In this document: positions 8,153-16,400 of the stretch, piece by piece
Layout: each line of letters begins with the position of its first letter
How positions within the stretch are numbered: position 1 is the stretch's first letter
DNA from: DATGLE01 sp035294325
Lineage (GTDB): Bacteria; Chloroflexota; Ktedonobacteria; Ktedonobacterales; Ktedonobacteraceae
NCBI GenBank assembly: GCA_035294325.1
Contig: DATGLE010000274.1
Coordinates: forward strand, 1 to 46,444
Reading direction: 5' to 3'
DNA length: 46,444 nucleotides
Translations under genes and position numbers: made by a program
Notes under the pieces: model-generated
Seen by the model: only the letters and a program-made list of their open reading frames with translations
Databases searched by the model: none
What the model was told of the DNA's origin: nothing

Positions 8153-8557
8153 CTCTTACTCTACACCTGGAAACTTCCCGCCCGGCATCTCATACCCGTA
8201 ATGATCGATGGGGAAATGTGCTCTGATCACAAACGTTCCACTCTCAAGACGAGAAAGAGTCGCCAATCGGATACAGCTTGTAGAGTGATGGTCAACTCGT
8301 CCCTGGTCAACACAATGTTTCCAGGAAAGGGAAGAGCATCAATGCCTCCTCAGTGGAAAGCGGCCCATATCGTATCTTACTGATTTCCCGGAAAATGGTC
8401 AATAGATTGAGGAGTTGTTCGGTACAGCACTTCAGGGCGGCGCTGGCGCACGCGCTCTACCGCGCGGCCAGCGCTCAGGACTATGCGAACGCGATTACCG
8501 GGATCGGGGATAGCACGCGACTGAAACCATTTATGGCATCAGGATGAGGAGCCAGTC
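8153..8557. other. Intergenic region without a convincing gene
   Basis: About 400 bases between the HyuB stop and the sigma-factor start, both on the minus strand. Short open frames exist on the plus strand (for example 8353-8547) but lack a ribosome-binding site and a recognisable product. Three direct GGTCAA copies (8290-8295, 8305-8310, 8397-8402) are visible. On the minus strand the first reads TTGACC with TATCCG 16 bases downstream, a weak sigma-70-like promoter candidate for the sigma gene. A GGAACG on the minus strand (8232-8237) resembles an ECF -35 box but has no matching -10. Confidence 0.5.
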
Positions 8558-10495
8558 TTATTCGCTCAACGACATCTGCCGATCTCCCTGACTGCGCACC
8601 CGCTCCAGTGCCGCCGCCGGATCCTCGATGGGAGACCACGAGAGCTGGCGTGGCAGGCGCGGAGGCTCCAGGCCGGTCTCCTCTCTGGCCCTGGCAAGGA
8701 TCTCTTCCAGAGGAGGGCCGAAATCGAAATCTTTGATGCCGCCCGCAGCCTCGCGTTCCGCGCGCAAAGCCGCGCGCCGCGCCTGCGTTGCTTCCTCGTC
8801 GAGCGTGAGCATATCGGTCAGCACCACGCCATATTCATCGTGCGCTTTCTTGCGCGAGATCAGGCCCTTGCGTACATCGTCGCGCACCTGTTCGGCGGGA
8901 CGCTCGAAGGGATCTTTCCAGCCGCCACCGCCGGCGGTGCGATAGATCAGGCGATCACCCGGCTGCACCTCGATCATATCGCACTTGGAGGGTAATGCCT
9001 GCTGGCTGCCGTCCGCCCGCAGCAGGATCTTCTGTGAACGACTGCCCGGCGTCCCTCCCAGGATACCCCATGGATAGGTCAGCCAGCGATCATCATGAAT
9101 CGAGACCTCGCCCGGCTCCAGGTATACATACACCTTCTCGATGCCGTTGCCGCCCCGATGGAAGCCCGCTCCCCCCGAGTCCTGAATGCCGGTATAGCTC
9201 TCGATGCGCAGCGGATAATACGACTCCAGGTACTCCGTGGGGATGTTCTCAAACAGGGGCCACCAGGAATGCCCATCGATGCCATCCCCGACAGGTCGCC
9301 CCGGCAACCCGCCATAGTTGATTTCCATGACGTAGTAAAAGCTGCCCTGGCGATCCCAGCCGGAGTAGAGCATGTAGGGGCTGGTGCCGTAGCCGGCGGC
9401 GGTTGTATACTCCGGTGCCTTCCTCGCCAGCGCCCCGCCCAGCACGTCGAAGAGGCGCGTCAGGGCGTGTGTGCGACAGCCAAGCGCAGCCGGGAAGCGG
9501 GGATGCAGCAGGCTGCCATCGGGAATGACAACGTGAAGCAGCGGATAGAAGCCATCGTTAAACAGGATCTGTGGATCGAAGACCATGATGAGGTAGACGC
9601 CAATGAACATCTTGAACATGCCCTCGTTGAGATAGAAGTTGATCGGGCCGAGAGCCTGCGGATCGGTGCCCGACCAGTCGAACCAGGCGTGGTCCCCCTC
9701 GCGCCAGATCGTCAGCTTCATCTTGAACGGGCCATTGCCCAGGCCATCATCGTCGATCCAGTCTTCAAAGAACTGCGGCTCCTCGGGGATATTCTGCAAG
9801 ATGAGCTGCGCCATCGCCCGGTACGTGCGATCCAGCAGCGCCTGGCACGCGGCCAGATATGTTTCTTTGCCGAAGCGCTCGCACAGCTCCATGACGCGCT
9901 TCTCTCCTGTATGGCAGCCGGCGATAATCGCCATCAGGTCGGCGCGATTCATTTCTGGCTGGCGCACATTGTTGAGAATCAGGTCAACGACATCCTCCTG
10001 GAGCTTTCCCTGATCGAAGACCTTGACCGGGGGAATACGGATTCCTTCACCAAAAATCGTGCGCGCCCCTGTCGGCAGCGAACCGGCCAGCGGCCCGCCG
10101 CTGTCCATCTGGTGGCCGAACATGCTTGACCAGCCGATCAGCTCGCCATCATAGAAGATCGGCACCAGCACGAGCCAGTCGTTGACGTGCGAGATCGCGC
10201 CGCCGCAGAGATACGGATCGGAGGTCAGGATCACATCCCCGGGGCGCACCGGATGTTTGTATTCATTCATCATTTCCGCGATGTAGCTGCCGAACTGGCC
10301 CACGACCATACGCCCCTGCGGGTCGGTAATCATGGGGAACTCATCGTGCTGCTCGCGGATGACCGGACTCATCGCCGTCCGAAAGAGCACGGCATCCATC
10401 TCAAAGCGCGCATTCTTCAACGCGTTTTCGATGATATCGAGCGTGACCGGATCAATTTCTATTTTCGGGATTTCGGCTATCTTGACATCTATCAT
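8558..10495 (-). CDS. hyuB: Hydantoinase B / oxoprolinase family protein (HyuB-like)
   Basis: A 645-residue protein of the HyuB/N-methylhydantoinase B/acetone-carboxylase-alpha family. The opening DPVTLDIIENALKNARFEMD, the SPVIREQHDEFPMI block and the VLTSDPYLCGGAISHVNDW stretch (about 90-108) are characteristic, as is the late glycine-rich GDRLIYRTAGGGGWKDPFERP. With HyuA it forms a complex that hydrolyses cyclic amides such as hydantoins or 5-oxoproline, usually with ATP. HyuA lies just upstream (gap 21 bases), so the pair is co-transcribed. The ATG at 10495 has GAGGAAAGG upstream. It is the last gene of the long catabolic run. The family also includes carboxylases of ketones and aromatics, so the exact bond attacked is not certain. 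Confidence 0.88.
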   Translation of the reverse strand: MIDVKIAEIPKIEIDPVTLDIIENALKNARFEMDAVLFRTAMSPVIREQHDEFPMITDPQGRMVVGQFGSYIAEMMNEYKHPVRPGDVILTSDPYLCGGAISHVNDWLVLVPIFYDGELIGWSSMFGHQMDSGGPLAGSLPTGARTIFGEGIRIPPVKVFDQGKLQEDVVDLILNNVRQPEMNRADLMAIIAGCHTGEKRVMELCERFGKETYLAACQALLDRTYRAMAQLILQNIPEEPQFFEDWIDDDGLGNGPFKMKLTIWREGDHAWFDWSGTDPQALGPINFYLNEGMFKMFIGVYLIMVFDPQILFNDGFYPLLHVVIPDGSLLHPRFPAALGCRTHALTRLFDVLGGALARKAPEYTTAAGYGTSPYMLYSGWDRQGSFYYVMEINYGGLPGRPVGDGIDGHSWWPLFENIPTEYLESYYPLRIESYTGIQDSGGAGFHRGGNGIEKVYVYLEPGEVSIHDDRWLTYPWGILGGTPGSRSQKILLRADGSQQALPSKCDMIEVQPGDRLIYRTAGGGGWKDPFERPAEQVRDDVRKGLISRKKAHDEYGVVLTDMLTLDEEATQARRAALRAEREAAGGIKDFDFGPPLEEILARAREETGLEPPRLPRQLSWSPIEDPAAALERVRSQGDRQMSLSE

Positions 10496-10516
10496 TGAGC
10501 GTATCCTTTCCTCGGC

Positions 10517-12571
10517 CTATGCAGGGTGGATCAAGATGTTGAAGTAACGATCAATCCGCCCGCTGTAGCCGGGCAGAATAACGGTGGTCGAGTCGAACTC
10601 GGTCACAATCGCTGGCCCCTGGATAACATGGCCGGGGCGCAGCCTGGCGCGATCATAGATAGTCGTGGGCAGCCATTCCCCGCCGAAGTAGACCTGGTGG
10701 CCCTCTACCGCTGCCTCCCGCGCATCGCTCGCGCCATCAGGTTCGCCTTCGGGCAGCGCTGGATCGGTCATCTTGCCGATGGCGATGGCGCGCAGATTCA
10801 CGATCTCCACCCGCGTCCCTTCCATGCGGAAGCCGTAGTACTGGTCGTGGAGCTGGTTAAAGCGCTCGATGAGCAGGTCAAGGCCATTCCCGTTCAGTTC
10901 ATCAAGGGTAAACTGGATGGGGATCTCGTAGCCCTGCCGGTAGTAGCGCATATCGGCATCGTAGCTGACGATCTGGCTGGCCGGTGGGATGCCTTCGAGT
11001 TCCAGCCACTTCGTCGCCTCGCCCTCCAGTTCGGCGAGAATGCCCTGCACCTCGGCGGTATTGGTCTGATCGGAGGTGCGAATAAAGGTGCGCGCAAACT
11101 CCTGGCGGAAGTCGGCAACCAGGTCGCCGGTAGCGCAGAGCAGGCCGGGCGAGGGCGGCACAATCACCGGGAAGCTGCCCATCACCTTCGCGACGGCGTT
11201 GGCATGCATCGGTCCCGCGCCTCCAAAGGCGACCAGGGCGAAGTTGCGCGGGTCGTAGCCGCGCTGCACCGAGACCAGGCGCAGCGCGCCGGCCATATTC
11301 TCATTCACGATATCGAGAATGCCCTGTGCTGCCTCCTCAATGCCCAGGCCAAGCGCCGTGGCGATCTTCGCGACGGCATTGCGCGCCGCCTCGACATCCA
11401 GGCGCATCTCTCCGCCGAGCAGGCTTGGTGGCAGGTGCCCGACGACCACGTTGGCATCGGTGACGGTGGGTTCGCTGCCGCCTTTGCCATAGCAGGCCGG
11501 TCCCGGTTCGGCGCCCGCCGACTGCGGGCCAACGCGCAGTGCTTTCGTAAGCTCCGGGACGTGGGCAATCGAGCCGCCGCCGGCGCCAACCGAGTGCACA
11601 TTCACGCTCGGCACCTTGACGCGGAAATACCCGAGCATCGTCTCGCGCGCAATCGTGGGCTGGCCCTGTTCGCAGAGCGCCACATCGGTTGATGTTCCGC
11701 CCATATCGAAGGTCAGAATATTGGGATAGCCGGCCTTGCGCGCGATATAAAGCGCGCCGGCCACGCCGCCGGAGGGACCGGAGAGCACGGCATAGACGGG
11801 GTTCTCTTCGGCGATCTTCACCGTCATCAGCCCCGCATCTGAACGCAGGATATTGATCTCGCCCTGCATGCCTTCATGGCGTACCTTCTGCTCCAGGTTG
11901 CGCATATAGGTCTGCACACGCGGGCGCACATACGAGTTCATGCAGGCCGTCAGTGTGCGCTCATACTCGCGGAATTCGGGCAGTACATCGGATGAAATAG
12001 TAACCGGCAGGTCGGGATAGAGTTCGTGGATAATCTCCCTCACGCGCCGCTCGTGGGCCGGGTTGGCATACGAGTTGATCAGGCTGACGGTGAGCGATTC
12101 GATGCCGCTCTCTACCAGATCGCGCACGACGCTGTGTACCTGCTCCTCGTCCAGCGGCGTCACGACGTTGCCGCGCGCATCCATGCGTTCGCGCACCTCG
12201 CGTGTATCAATGAGCGAGGCCGGCGGCTCGGGTTTGCTCATGATGATCCAGCCGGCCAGCGGCCCCGGCGTCTGCGAACGCGCGAGGTGCAATATCTGGC
12301 GGAACCCCTGCGTGGTCAGCAGGCCGACGCGCGCGCCCTTGCCTTCGAGGACGGCATTGGTGGCAACGGTGGTGCCATGCAAGAGATGCGTAACCTCGCT
12401 GGCGCTGACGTTGTTATCCTGGCAGATGCGCCGCAATCCTTCGAGAATGCCCTGCGATGGATCGGCGGGGGTCGAAGGCGTCTTCATACGGAAGAATTCC
12501 CCCGTCTCATCGTTCACCTGCACGAGATCGGTGAAGGTGCCGCCGACATCGATGCCCAGTCGGTATGCCAT
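10517..12571 (-). CDS. hyuA: Hydantoinase A / oxoprolinase family protein (HyuA-like)
   Basis: A 684-residue ATPase-fold subunit. The ASKHA-type phosphate loop GIDVGGTFTDLV sits at residues 6-17, a second ATP-binding block FDMGGTSTDVAL in the middle, then the GAGGGSIA loop and the family motif GPACYGKGGSEPTVTDAN. A late FGGAGPMHA block is also typical. HyuA subunits bind and activate with ATP, and HyuB contributes the other half of the active site; the complex opens hydantoin-like rings or related cyclic amides in the cytosol. The ATG at 12571 is chosen over an in-frame upstream start because AGGAGG lies about eight bases before it and the homologous core begins at once. A full palindromic repeat lies between this gene and the bicupin upstream. 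Confidence 0.9.
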   Translation of the reverse strand: MAYRLGIDVGGTFTDLVQVNDETGEFFRMKTPSTPADPSQGILEGLRRICQDNNVSASEVTHLLHGTTVATNAVLEGKGARVGLLTTQGFRQILHLARSQTPGPLAGWIIMSKPEPPASLIDTREVRERMDARGNVVTPLDEEQVHSVVRDLVESGIESLTVSLINSYANPAHERRVREIIHELYPDLPVTISSDVLPEFREYERTLTACMNSYVRPRVQTYMRNLEQKVRHEGMQGEINILRSDAGLMTVKIAEENPVYAVLSGPSGGVAGALYIARKAGYPNILTFDMGGTSTDVALCEQGQPTIARETMLGYFRVKVPSVNVHSVGAGGGSIAHVPELTKALRVGPQSAGAEPGPACYGKGGSEPTVTDANVVVGHLPPSLLGGEMRLDVEAARNAVAKIATALGLGIEEAAQGILDIVNENMAGALRLVSVQRGYDPRNFALVAFGGAGPMHANAVAKVMGSFPVIVPPSPGLLCATGDLVADFRQEFARTFIRTSDQTNTAEVQGILAELEGEATKWLELEGIPPASQIVSYDADMRYYRQGYEIPIQFTLDELNGNGLDLLIERFNQLHDQYYGFRMEGTRVEIVNLRAIAIGKMTDPALPEGEPDGASDAREAAVEGHQVYFGGEWLPTTIYDRARLRPGHVIQGPAIVTEFDSTTVILPGYSGRIDRYFNILIHPA

Positions 12572-12634
12572 ACGTTCCTCCTGACTAATAAGTGTAAAGC
12601 TGCTGCTAATGATCTTTACCACCCACCATCGGAT

Positions 12635-12705
12635 ATGTCATCCTGAGCGGCAGCGAAGGATCCGGTGGCGATGGGCGGATCCTTCGCTGCCGCTCAGGAT
12701 GACAT
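12635..12705. repeat. Dispersed palindromic repeat, copy 1 (full length)
   Basis: Two 29-base arms (12635-12663 and 12677-12705), perfectly complementary, around a 13-base loop. The arm begins ATGTCATCCTGAGCGGCAGC and runs on to a GGATCC. A partial third copy (AGGATGACAG) follows at about 12716-12725. It lies between hyuA and the downstream-encoded bicupin gene on the same strand and could form a very stable RNA hairpin. Confidence 0.9.
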
Positions 12706-12737
12706 GTCTGGTGCCAGGATGACAGGTTTGCTCGCTC

Positions 12738-13556
12738 TCAACGACTACGTTGAGCCATAGCCTCGGCCTGGTTCTTTTCGGGCGTGCGGTGAGGATCATC
12801 GGTATAATGGTTGATTAGCTCCCCATCGGTGCGAGCGAAAAATGCGCCACCTCCTCTACTGTAAAATGGGCCATGCGTAAGGTATGGAGGGCGCCAGAAG
12901 TAGGAACCTGCGGTCATCGTACCGGCATTGCCCATCCATATGTCACCTATGATACAATATATTTCCTCAACGCAGTCGTGGTACTCCAGCTTCGGGTAAT
13001 CCCAGATGGGGACGCAGGCAAAGAGGAAGGTCATCGCTCCCGTATCTGTATTCATGCGCAGAACCTTGTTGACGATCCCCGGCGGCGGACCCACGACGTG
13101 CGGGATCGTCCACGCTATCTGTTCCGTATCGAGCAGTATGCGCTCCTCGTGCTCTGCGCCCTGGCGGGCCGGGGTGTTGCCCGCGTTGAAGATCGGTGGG
13201 CCGTCGTTATAAAAGACCAGCGCCAGGCATCCCGCTTCGCTCCGCCATGCCTCCTGCGTCTCATACGCTGGAAGATAGGAGTAAAGGCCCCTTTTGTAGT
13301 ATGCAGCGCCTATTGTCAGGTCGCCCTCCAGAATATACAGCTCCTCCGCCGTCGTATAGTAGCCTGCCGGGCGCTGGAAGCCCGGCGGCAGTCGCATCAG
13401 CAGCGAGGATGCACCCGTCTCATGGTCGACGCTCAGCACTTTGATCTGGCCGCCCTGGCCCTGCGTAGCCAATCCCTCTACCGGCCAGCCTCGTGCCAGC
13501 AGGGGCTTCCAGGGAATGTCCTGCTGCTGGATAAATTCGATGTGATCGCGCGCCAC
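12738..13556 (-). CDS. Bicupin protein (DUF4437/ChrR-like), paralogue 1
   Basis: A 272-residue protein with two cupin folds. Each half contains an EELYILEGDL-like or EEIYCIIGDIW-like strand pair, as found in cupin motif 2, followed by a Y-rich or FWRPP stretch. The second half has YFWRPPYLTHGPF. Metal-binding His residues are only partly conserved. The adjacent upstream gene is a clear paralogue with the same order of blocks (HIEF near the start, W-x-P, DxETGA, LPPGF/LPAGW, EGPPPG/VGPPPG). The GTG at 13556 is used because GAAGGAGTGAG precedes it and its first residues (VARDHIEF) match the paralogue start (MVRKHIEF). The gap to the paralogue is 5 bases. Function is unknown; bicupins with similar layout include ureidoglycine aminohydrolases and dioxygenases, so a role in the pathway is possible. 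Confidence 0.75.
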   Translation of the reverse strand: MARDHIEFIQQQDIPWKPLLARGWPVEGLATQGQGGQIKVLSVDHETGASSLLMRLPPGFQRPAGYYTTAEELYILEGDLTIGAAYYKRGLYSYLPAYETQEAWRSEAGCLALVFYNDGPPIFNAGNTPARQGAEHEERILLDTEQIAWTIPHVVGPPPGIVNKVLRMNTDTGAMTFLFACVPIWDYPKLEYHDCVEEIYCIIGDIWMGNAGTMTAGSYFWRPPYLTHGPFYSRGGGAFFARTDGELINHYTDDPHRTPEKNQAEAMAQRSR

Positions 13557-13561
13557 AATAC

Positions 13562-14377
13562 TCACTCCTTCGGCAATGTAAAGGGGAACAACGGTCCTGA
13601 GTAGAGATAGTCTTTGACCAACTTCTCCCAGTTCGGGGGATGGGTGTAGGTGACTTCGAGGCCGCCGCCCTGCGTGCGGAAGAACCACATGCCTCCGGTT
13701 CTGGAGAGCATCGGCCCATGCGGAACGTTGGGGGGACGCCAGAAATAGCAGCCAGCCCGCATCACGCCGCGTTCTCCCAGCAGTGTATCACCCCGCAACA
13801 TGAACGCTTCCTCGACAGTGGGATGGATCTCGGCACGATCCTCGCGCCAGAGCGGAAGGACGGCGGAGATCCATGTCCAGTCGTGCGTTTCCGGGTCGCT
13901 GCGCAGGGGTTTGACGAGAATACCGGGCGGCGGCCCCTCTAAACGGGCAGAGCTCCAGGGCATCTCGGAGCTATTAATGCAGGGGATATACTGATCGAGC
14001 CTGGCATTCGCCTTGGAGGTTTCGCCGGCTACAAAGTCGGGGCGGCCTGCGAACATGATAAGCGCCAGGCATCCCTGCACACTGGCAAGCGGGCCATGCG
14101 CCATCCCGGCGGGAATATAGCTATAGCAGCCATCGATAAGGCGCGTCGAACCGGCAGTGAGATCCCCACGCAGCACGAAGATTTCTGTGGCGACACTGCG
14201 AAAGCCAGCCGTCGCTTGCTGCCAGCCAGCGGGCAGTCCCAGCAGCATTGTAGCCGCGCCCGTCTCATCATCCTCGCTGAGCAGCTTCTGGAGGGCATTA
14301 CCATCGATCCCTGGCAGCGAGACCGGCTGCCAGGGAAGTACCTGGGTATCCACAAACTCGATGTGCTTTCGAACCAT
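13562..14377 (-). CDS. Bicupin protein (DUF4437/ChrR-like), paralogue 2
   Basis: A 271-residue paralogue of the next gene, same length and block order. The first cupin holds TEIFVLRGDLTAGS and a YIPAGMAHGP block with the His expected in cupin motif 1 or 2. The second holds EEAFMLRGDTLLG and YFWRPPNVPHGPM. The second-domain Pro-His-Gly triad is kept in this copy and reads Thr-His-Gly in the other. The ATG at 14377 has GAGGAG eight bases upstream. Tandem retention of two diverged copies suggests either a heteromer or two related substrates. The two genes sit between the MFS transporter and HyuAB, so they probably belong to the same catabolic unit. No enzymatic function can be assigned from sequence. 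Confidence 0.75.
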   Translation of the reverse strand: MVRKHIEFVDTQVLPWQPVSLPGIDGNALQKLLSEDDETGAATMLLGLPAGWQQATAGFRSVATEIFVLRGDLTAGSTRLIDGCYSYIPAGMAHGPLASVQGCLALIMFAGRPDFVAGETSKANARLDQYIPCINSSEMPWSSARLEGPPPGILVKPLRSDPETHDWTWISAVLPLWREDRAEIHPTVEEAFMLRGDTLLGERGVMRAGCYFWRPPNVPHGPMLSRTGGMWFFRTQGGGLEVTYTHPPNWEKLVKDYLYSGPLFPFTLPKE

Positions 14378-14437
14378 ATTATTCTCCTCGGCGGATATCC
14401 ATGAACGTTAACGATCAAGTCCGGCAGTCCCTTACCC

Positions 14438-14510
14438 CATGTCATCCTGAGCGGCAGTGAAGGATCAGCGTGCCCTCATTGGATCCTTCGCCGCCGCTCA
14501 GGATGACATG
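14438..14510. repeat. Dispersed palindromic repeat, copy 2 (full length, two mismatches)
   Basis: Arms 14438-14466 and 14482-14510 complement each other except at two positions. It lies between the MFS gene and bicupin 2. The flank on the 14410-14437 side resembles, in inverse orientation, the tail of copy 5 (a CTTGATCGT-AACGT-like stretch), so the repeat unit extends beyond the palindrome. Confidence 0.85.
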
Positions 14511-14519
14511 CTGGCTTAC

Positions 14520-15836
14520 TTAGACGGCAATAGTTTCAACCTCTACACCGGATTTGACATTGCGTGCCAACAGAAGTACGGCGGCACTGAGCAGCAGCGG
14601 AATAATGACGAAGAACAGCATCGTCTGGTTCCAGCCCACCGCTCCGATCATATTGCCAGTAATGAGGGGAAATATGCCCAGGCCCAGTGCCACAGCAAGC
14701 GATCCCGTAAAGCTCGCGCCCGTCGCGCGGATCCTGGTCGGGTAGCACTCCGTCACCAGCAGGCCCTCAATGGCGGCTGTACCATAGAAGAAGATGCTCA
14801 TGAAGGTAAACCAGAGAAAGACGGTGAGCCAGCCATTAGCCAGCCAGAGCAGGCCGGCAAAGCCGACGGCGCCCAGTACAGCCCAGATAATCATGGTATT
14901 GCGCCGCGTCAGCACAAACTCGCCAACGAAGCTGGCGCTGATGTAGCCGATGACGGCAATGCCATAGGCGATGCCGGTTAGATAAGTAGCCTGCGCAAAG
15001 GTAAAGCCCTTTACGGCTTGCAGATACGTCGGCAGGTAGAAGGCAATACCTCCATACGCGCCAGCCCAGAGAAAGGTGGCGATGAAAAGGACGATAGTTG
15101 TGCGCCGCAGTTCGGGCGAGAAGAGTTCGCTCAGGCTCACGCGCTCGGCCTTTTCTTTGCTGGCAACCACGTTCGTCTGTTCAGCGGCGATTTTCCCTTC
15201 TCGCACGGCTTTTAATGCCTCGAAGCGGCGCGTCTCTTTGAAAGCCACGCGCAGGACAATGATAAAGAGCGCCGGAACGATTCCGACAAAGAAGACCGCG
15301 CGCCAGCCATAGGCGAGCACGATGGGCACGGTTATCAGCGAAGCGATGAACCAGCCCAGCGGATAGCCAATTTGCAGGATGCCGGTCAGGACGCCACGCC
15401 AGCGGGCCGGCGATTCCTCGGCTACAATCGTGTTGGTGAGCGGAGCTTCGCCGCCCGTACCTATGCCGGCCAGCCCGCGCGCGATGGTGAAGGTGACGGC
15501 GCCGGGGGCCAGACCTTGTAGCGCGGTAAAGATGGCATAGAAGATCAGCGTGATCTGAAAGACCGGCTTGCGTCCCAGGCGATCAGTGAGGATGCCCCAG
15601 ACCACGACGCCGATGCCGGTTGCGACGGAGGTAATGGCGAGGATCAGACCGATATCCCCCAGCGTGAGATGGAATTCTTTCGCGACCTGGGGAATGACAA
15701 AGCCGAAGAATGCCTGATCCATTTGCGCCAGTGTCCAGCCCAGCAGACACAGGCCGAAAATGAACAGGGGCTGCCGCGTGATGCCGCCGTATGCCTTTTG
15801 CACTGGCGCCGGCGCCGATAATGTTGGTTCGCTCAT
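14520..15836 (-). CDS. Major facilitator superfamily transporter (sugar/acid symporter type)
   Basis: A 438-residue inner-membrane carrier with about 12 hydrophobic helices and a charged central loop (about 205-240). The MFS loop 2-3 motif GILTDRLGRKPVF is present at about residues 85-97, and RGLAGIGTGGEAPL resembles the family stretch in helices 4-5 of the aromatic-acid/sugar branch. Related carriers move aromatic acids, metabolites or sugars with protons. The ATG at 15836 is used because AAGGAGTCAGG precedes it, partly within the stop of the upstream Mo-hydroxylase small subunit; an ATG six codons earlier is part of that signal. Tight coupling to the second Mo-hydroxylase suggests it imports or exports a substrate or intermediate of that enzyme. 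Confidence 0.85.
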   Translation of the reverse strand: MSEPTLSAPAPVQKAYGGITRQPLFIFGLCLLGWTLAQMDQAFFGFVIPQVAKEFHLTLGDIGLILAITSVATGIGVVVWGILTDRLGRKPVFQITLIFYAIFTALQGLAPGAVTFTIARGLAGIGTGGEAPLTNTIVAEESPARWRGVLTGILQIGYPLGWFIASLITVPIVLAYGWRAVFFVGIVPALFIIVLRVAFKETRRFEALKAVREGKIAAEQTNVVASKEKAERVSLSELFSPELRRTTIVLFIATFLWAGAYGGIAFYLPTYLQAVKGFTFAQATYLTGIAYGIAVIGYISASFVGEFVLTRRNTMIIWAVLGAVGFAGLLWLANGWLTVFLWFTFMSIFFYGTAAIEGLLVTECYPTRIRATGASFTGSLAVALGLGIFPLITGNMIGAVGWNQTMLFFVIIPLLLSAAVLLLARNVKSGVEVETIAV

Positions 15837-15850
15837 GGTGCCTGACTCCT

Positions 15851-16381
15851 TCATTTAACTTGTTCGCGCTGTACCTTGACCGCTTTCACGGCCTTGATGA
15901 TGTTCTGATAGCCGGTACAACGACAGAGATTGCCGGCGATGGCACGGCGAATATCGTCATCGCTGGGATCGGGGTTATCGCGCAGCAGCTCGGTGGCCGC
16001 CATCAGCATGCCGGGGGTGCAGTAGCCGCACTGAAAGCCATATTCGGCCCAGAACGATTCCTGCAAGGGAGTGAGCTGCCCATCCCGCGCCAGCCCCTCT
16101 ACCGTGGTGATGGTCGCACCATCGGCGCTGACGGCCAGGATCGTGCACGATTTCACGATCTGCCCGGCAAGCATGACAGTGCAGGCTCCGCAGTGGCCGG
16201 TGAGGCAGCCAATATTGGCGCCCGTCAAGCCCAATATGTCGCGTATGCAGTGGATGAGGAGCATACGCGGATCGACGTTGATCTGGTGCCGCGTTCCGTT
16301 GACGGTAAGCTGGATCGTCACTGTCCCGGCCTGTTGAGCGGGCTGCGCCGTAATCTGGCCTGTTCCGATCTCTGTATTCAT
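15851..16381 (-). CDS. Mo-hydroxylase 2, [2Fe-2S] small subunit
   Basis: A 176-residue xanthine-dehydrogenase-family iron-sulfur subunit. The plant-ferredoxin-type cluster site is complete: CLTGHCGAC plus the distal Cys in KSCTIL. The C-terminal helical domain carries the second cluster: CGYCTPGM and CRCTGY. Such subunits pass electrons from the molybdenum centre to FAD. The ATG at 16381 follows GGAAGGAG; about 18 residues before the ferredoxin fold are Gln/Thr-rich and variable. It is the last gene of the large-medium-small series of the second enzyme and is followed after 14 bases by the MFS gene. Physiological substrate unknown. Confidence 0.92.
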   Translation of the reverse strand: MNTEIGTGQITAQPAQQAGTVTIQLTVNGTRHQINVDPRMLLIHCIRDILGLTGANIGCLTGHCGACTVMLAGQIVKSCTILAVSADGATITTVEGLARDGQLTPLQESFWAEYGFQCGYCTPGMLMAATELLRDNPDPSDDDIRRAIAGNLCRCTGYQNIIKAVKAVKVQREQVK

Positions 16382-16400
16382 GTTGATAGTCTCCTTCCTG

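Noticed and set aside
8217..8231. A TGTGCT-like half site (TGTGCTCTGATCACA)
   Set aside because: Only one half matches the operator dyad and there is no partner 33 bases away.
8201..8547. Two short plus-strand frames in the gap before the sigma gene
   Set aside because: No ribosome-binding site, no recognisable product and no periodicity that I can trust.
9095..10129. Long open frame on the plus strand opposite hyuB
   Set aside because: It is a shadow of a well-supported gene on the other strand; the GC-rich third positions leave the antisense frame open, and no family motif or ribosome-binding site is seen.
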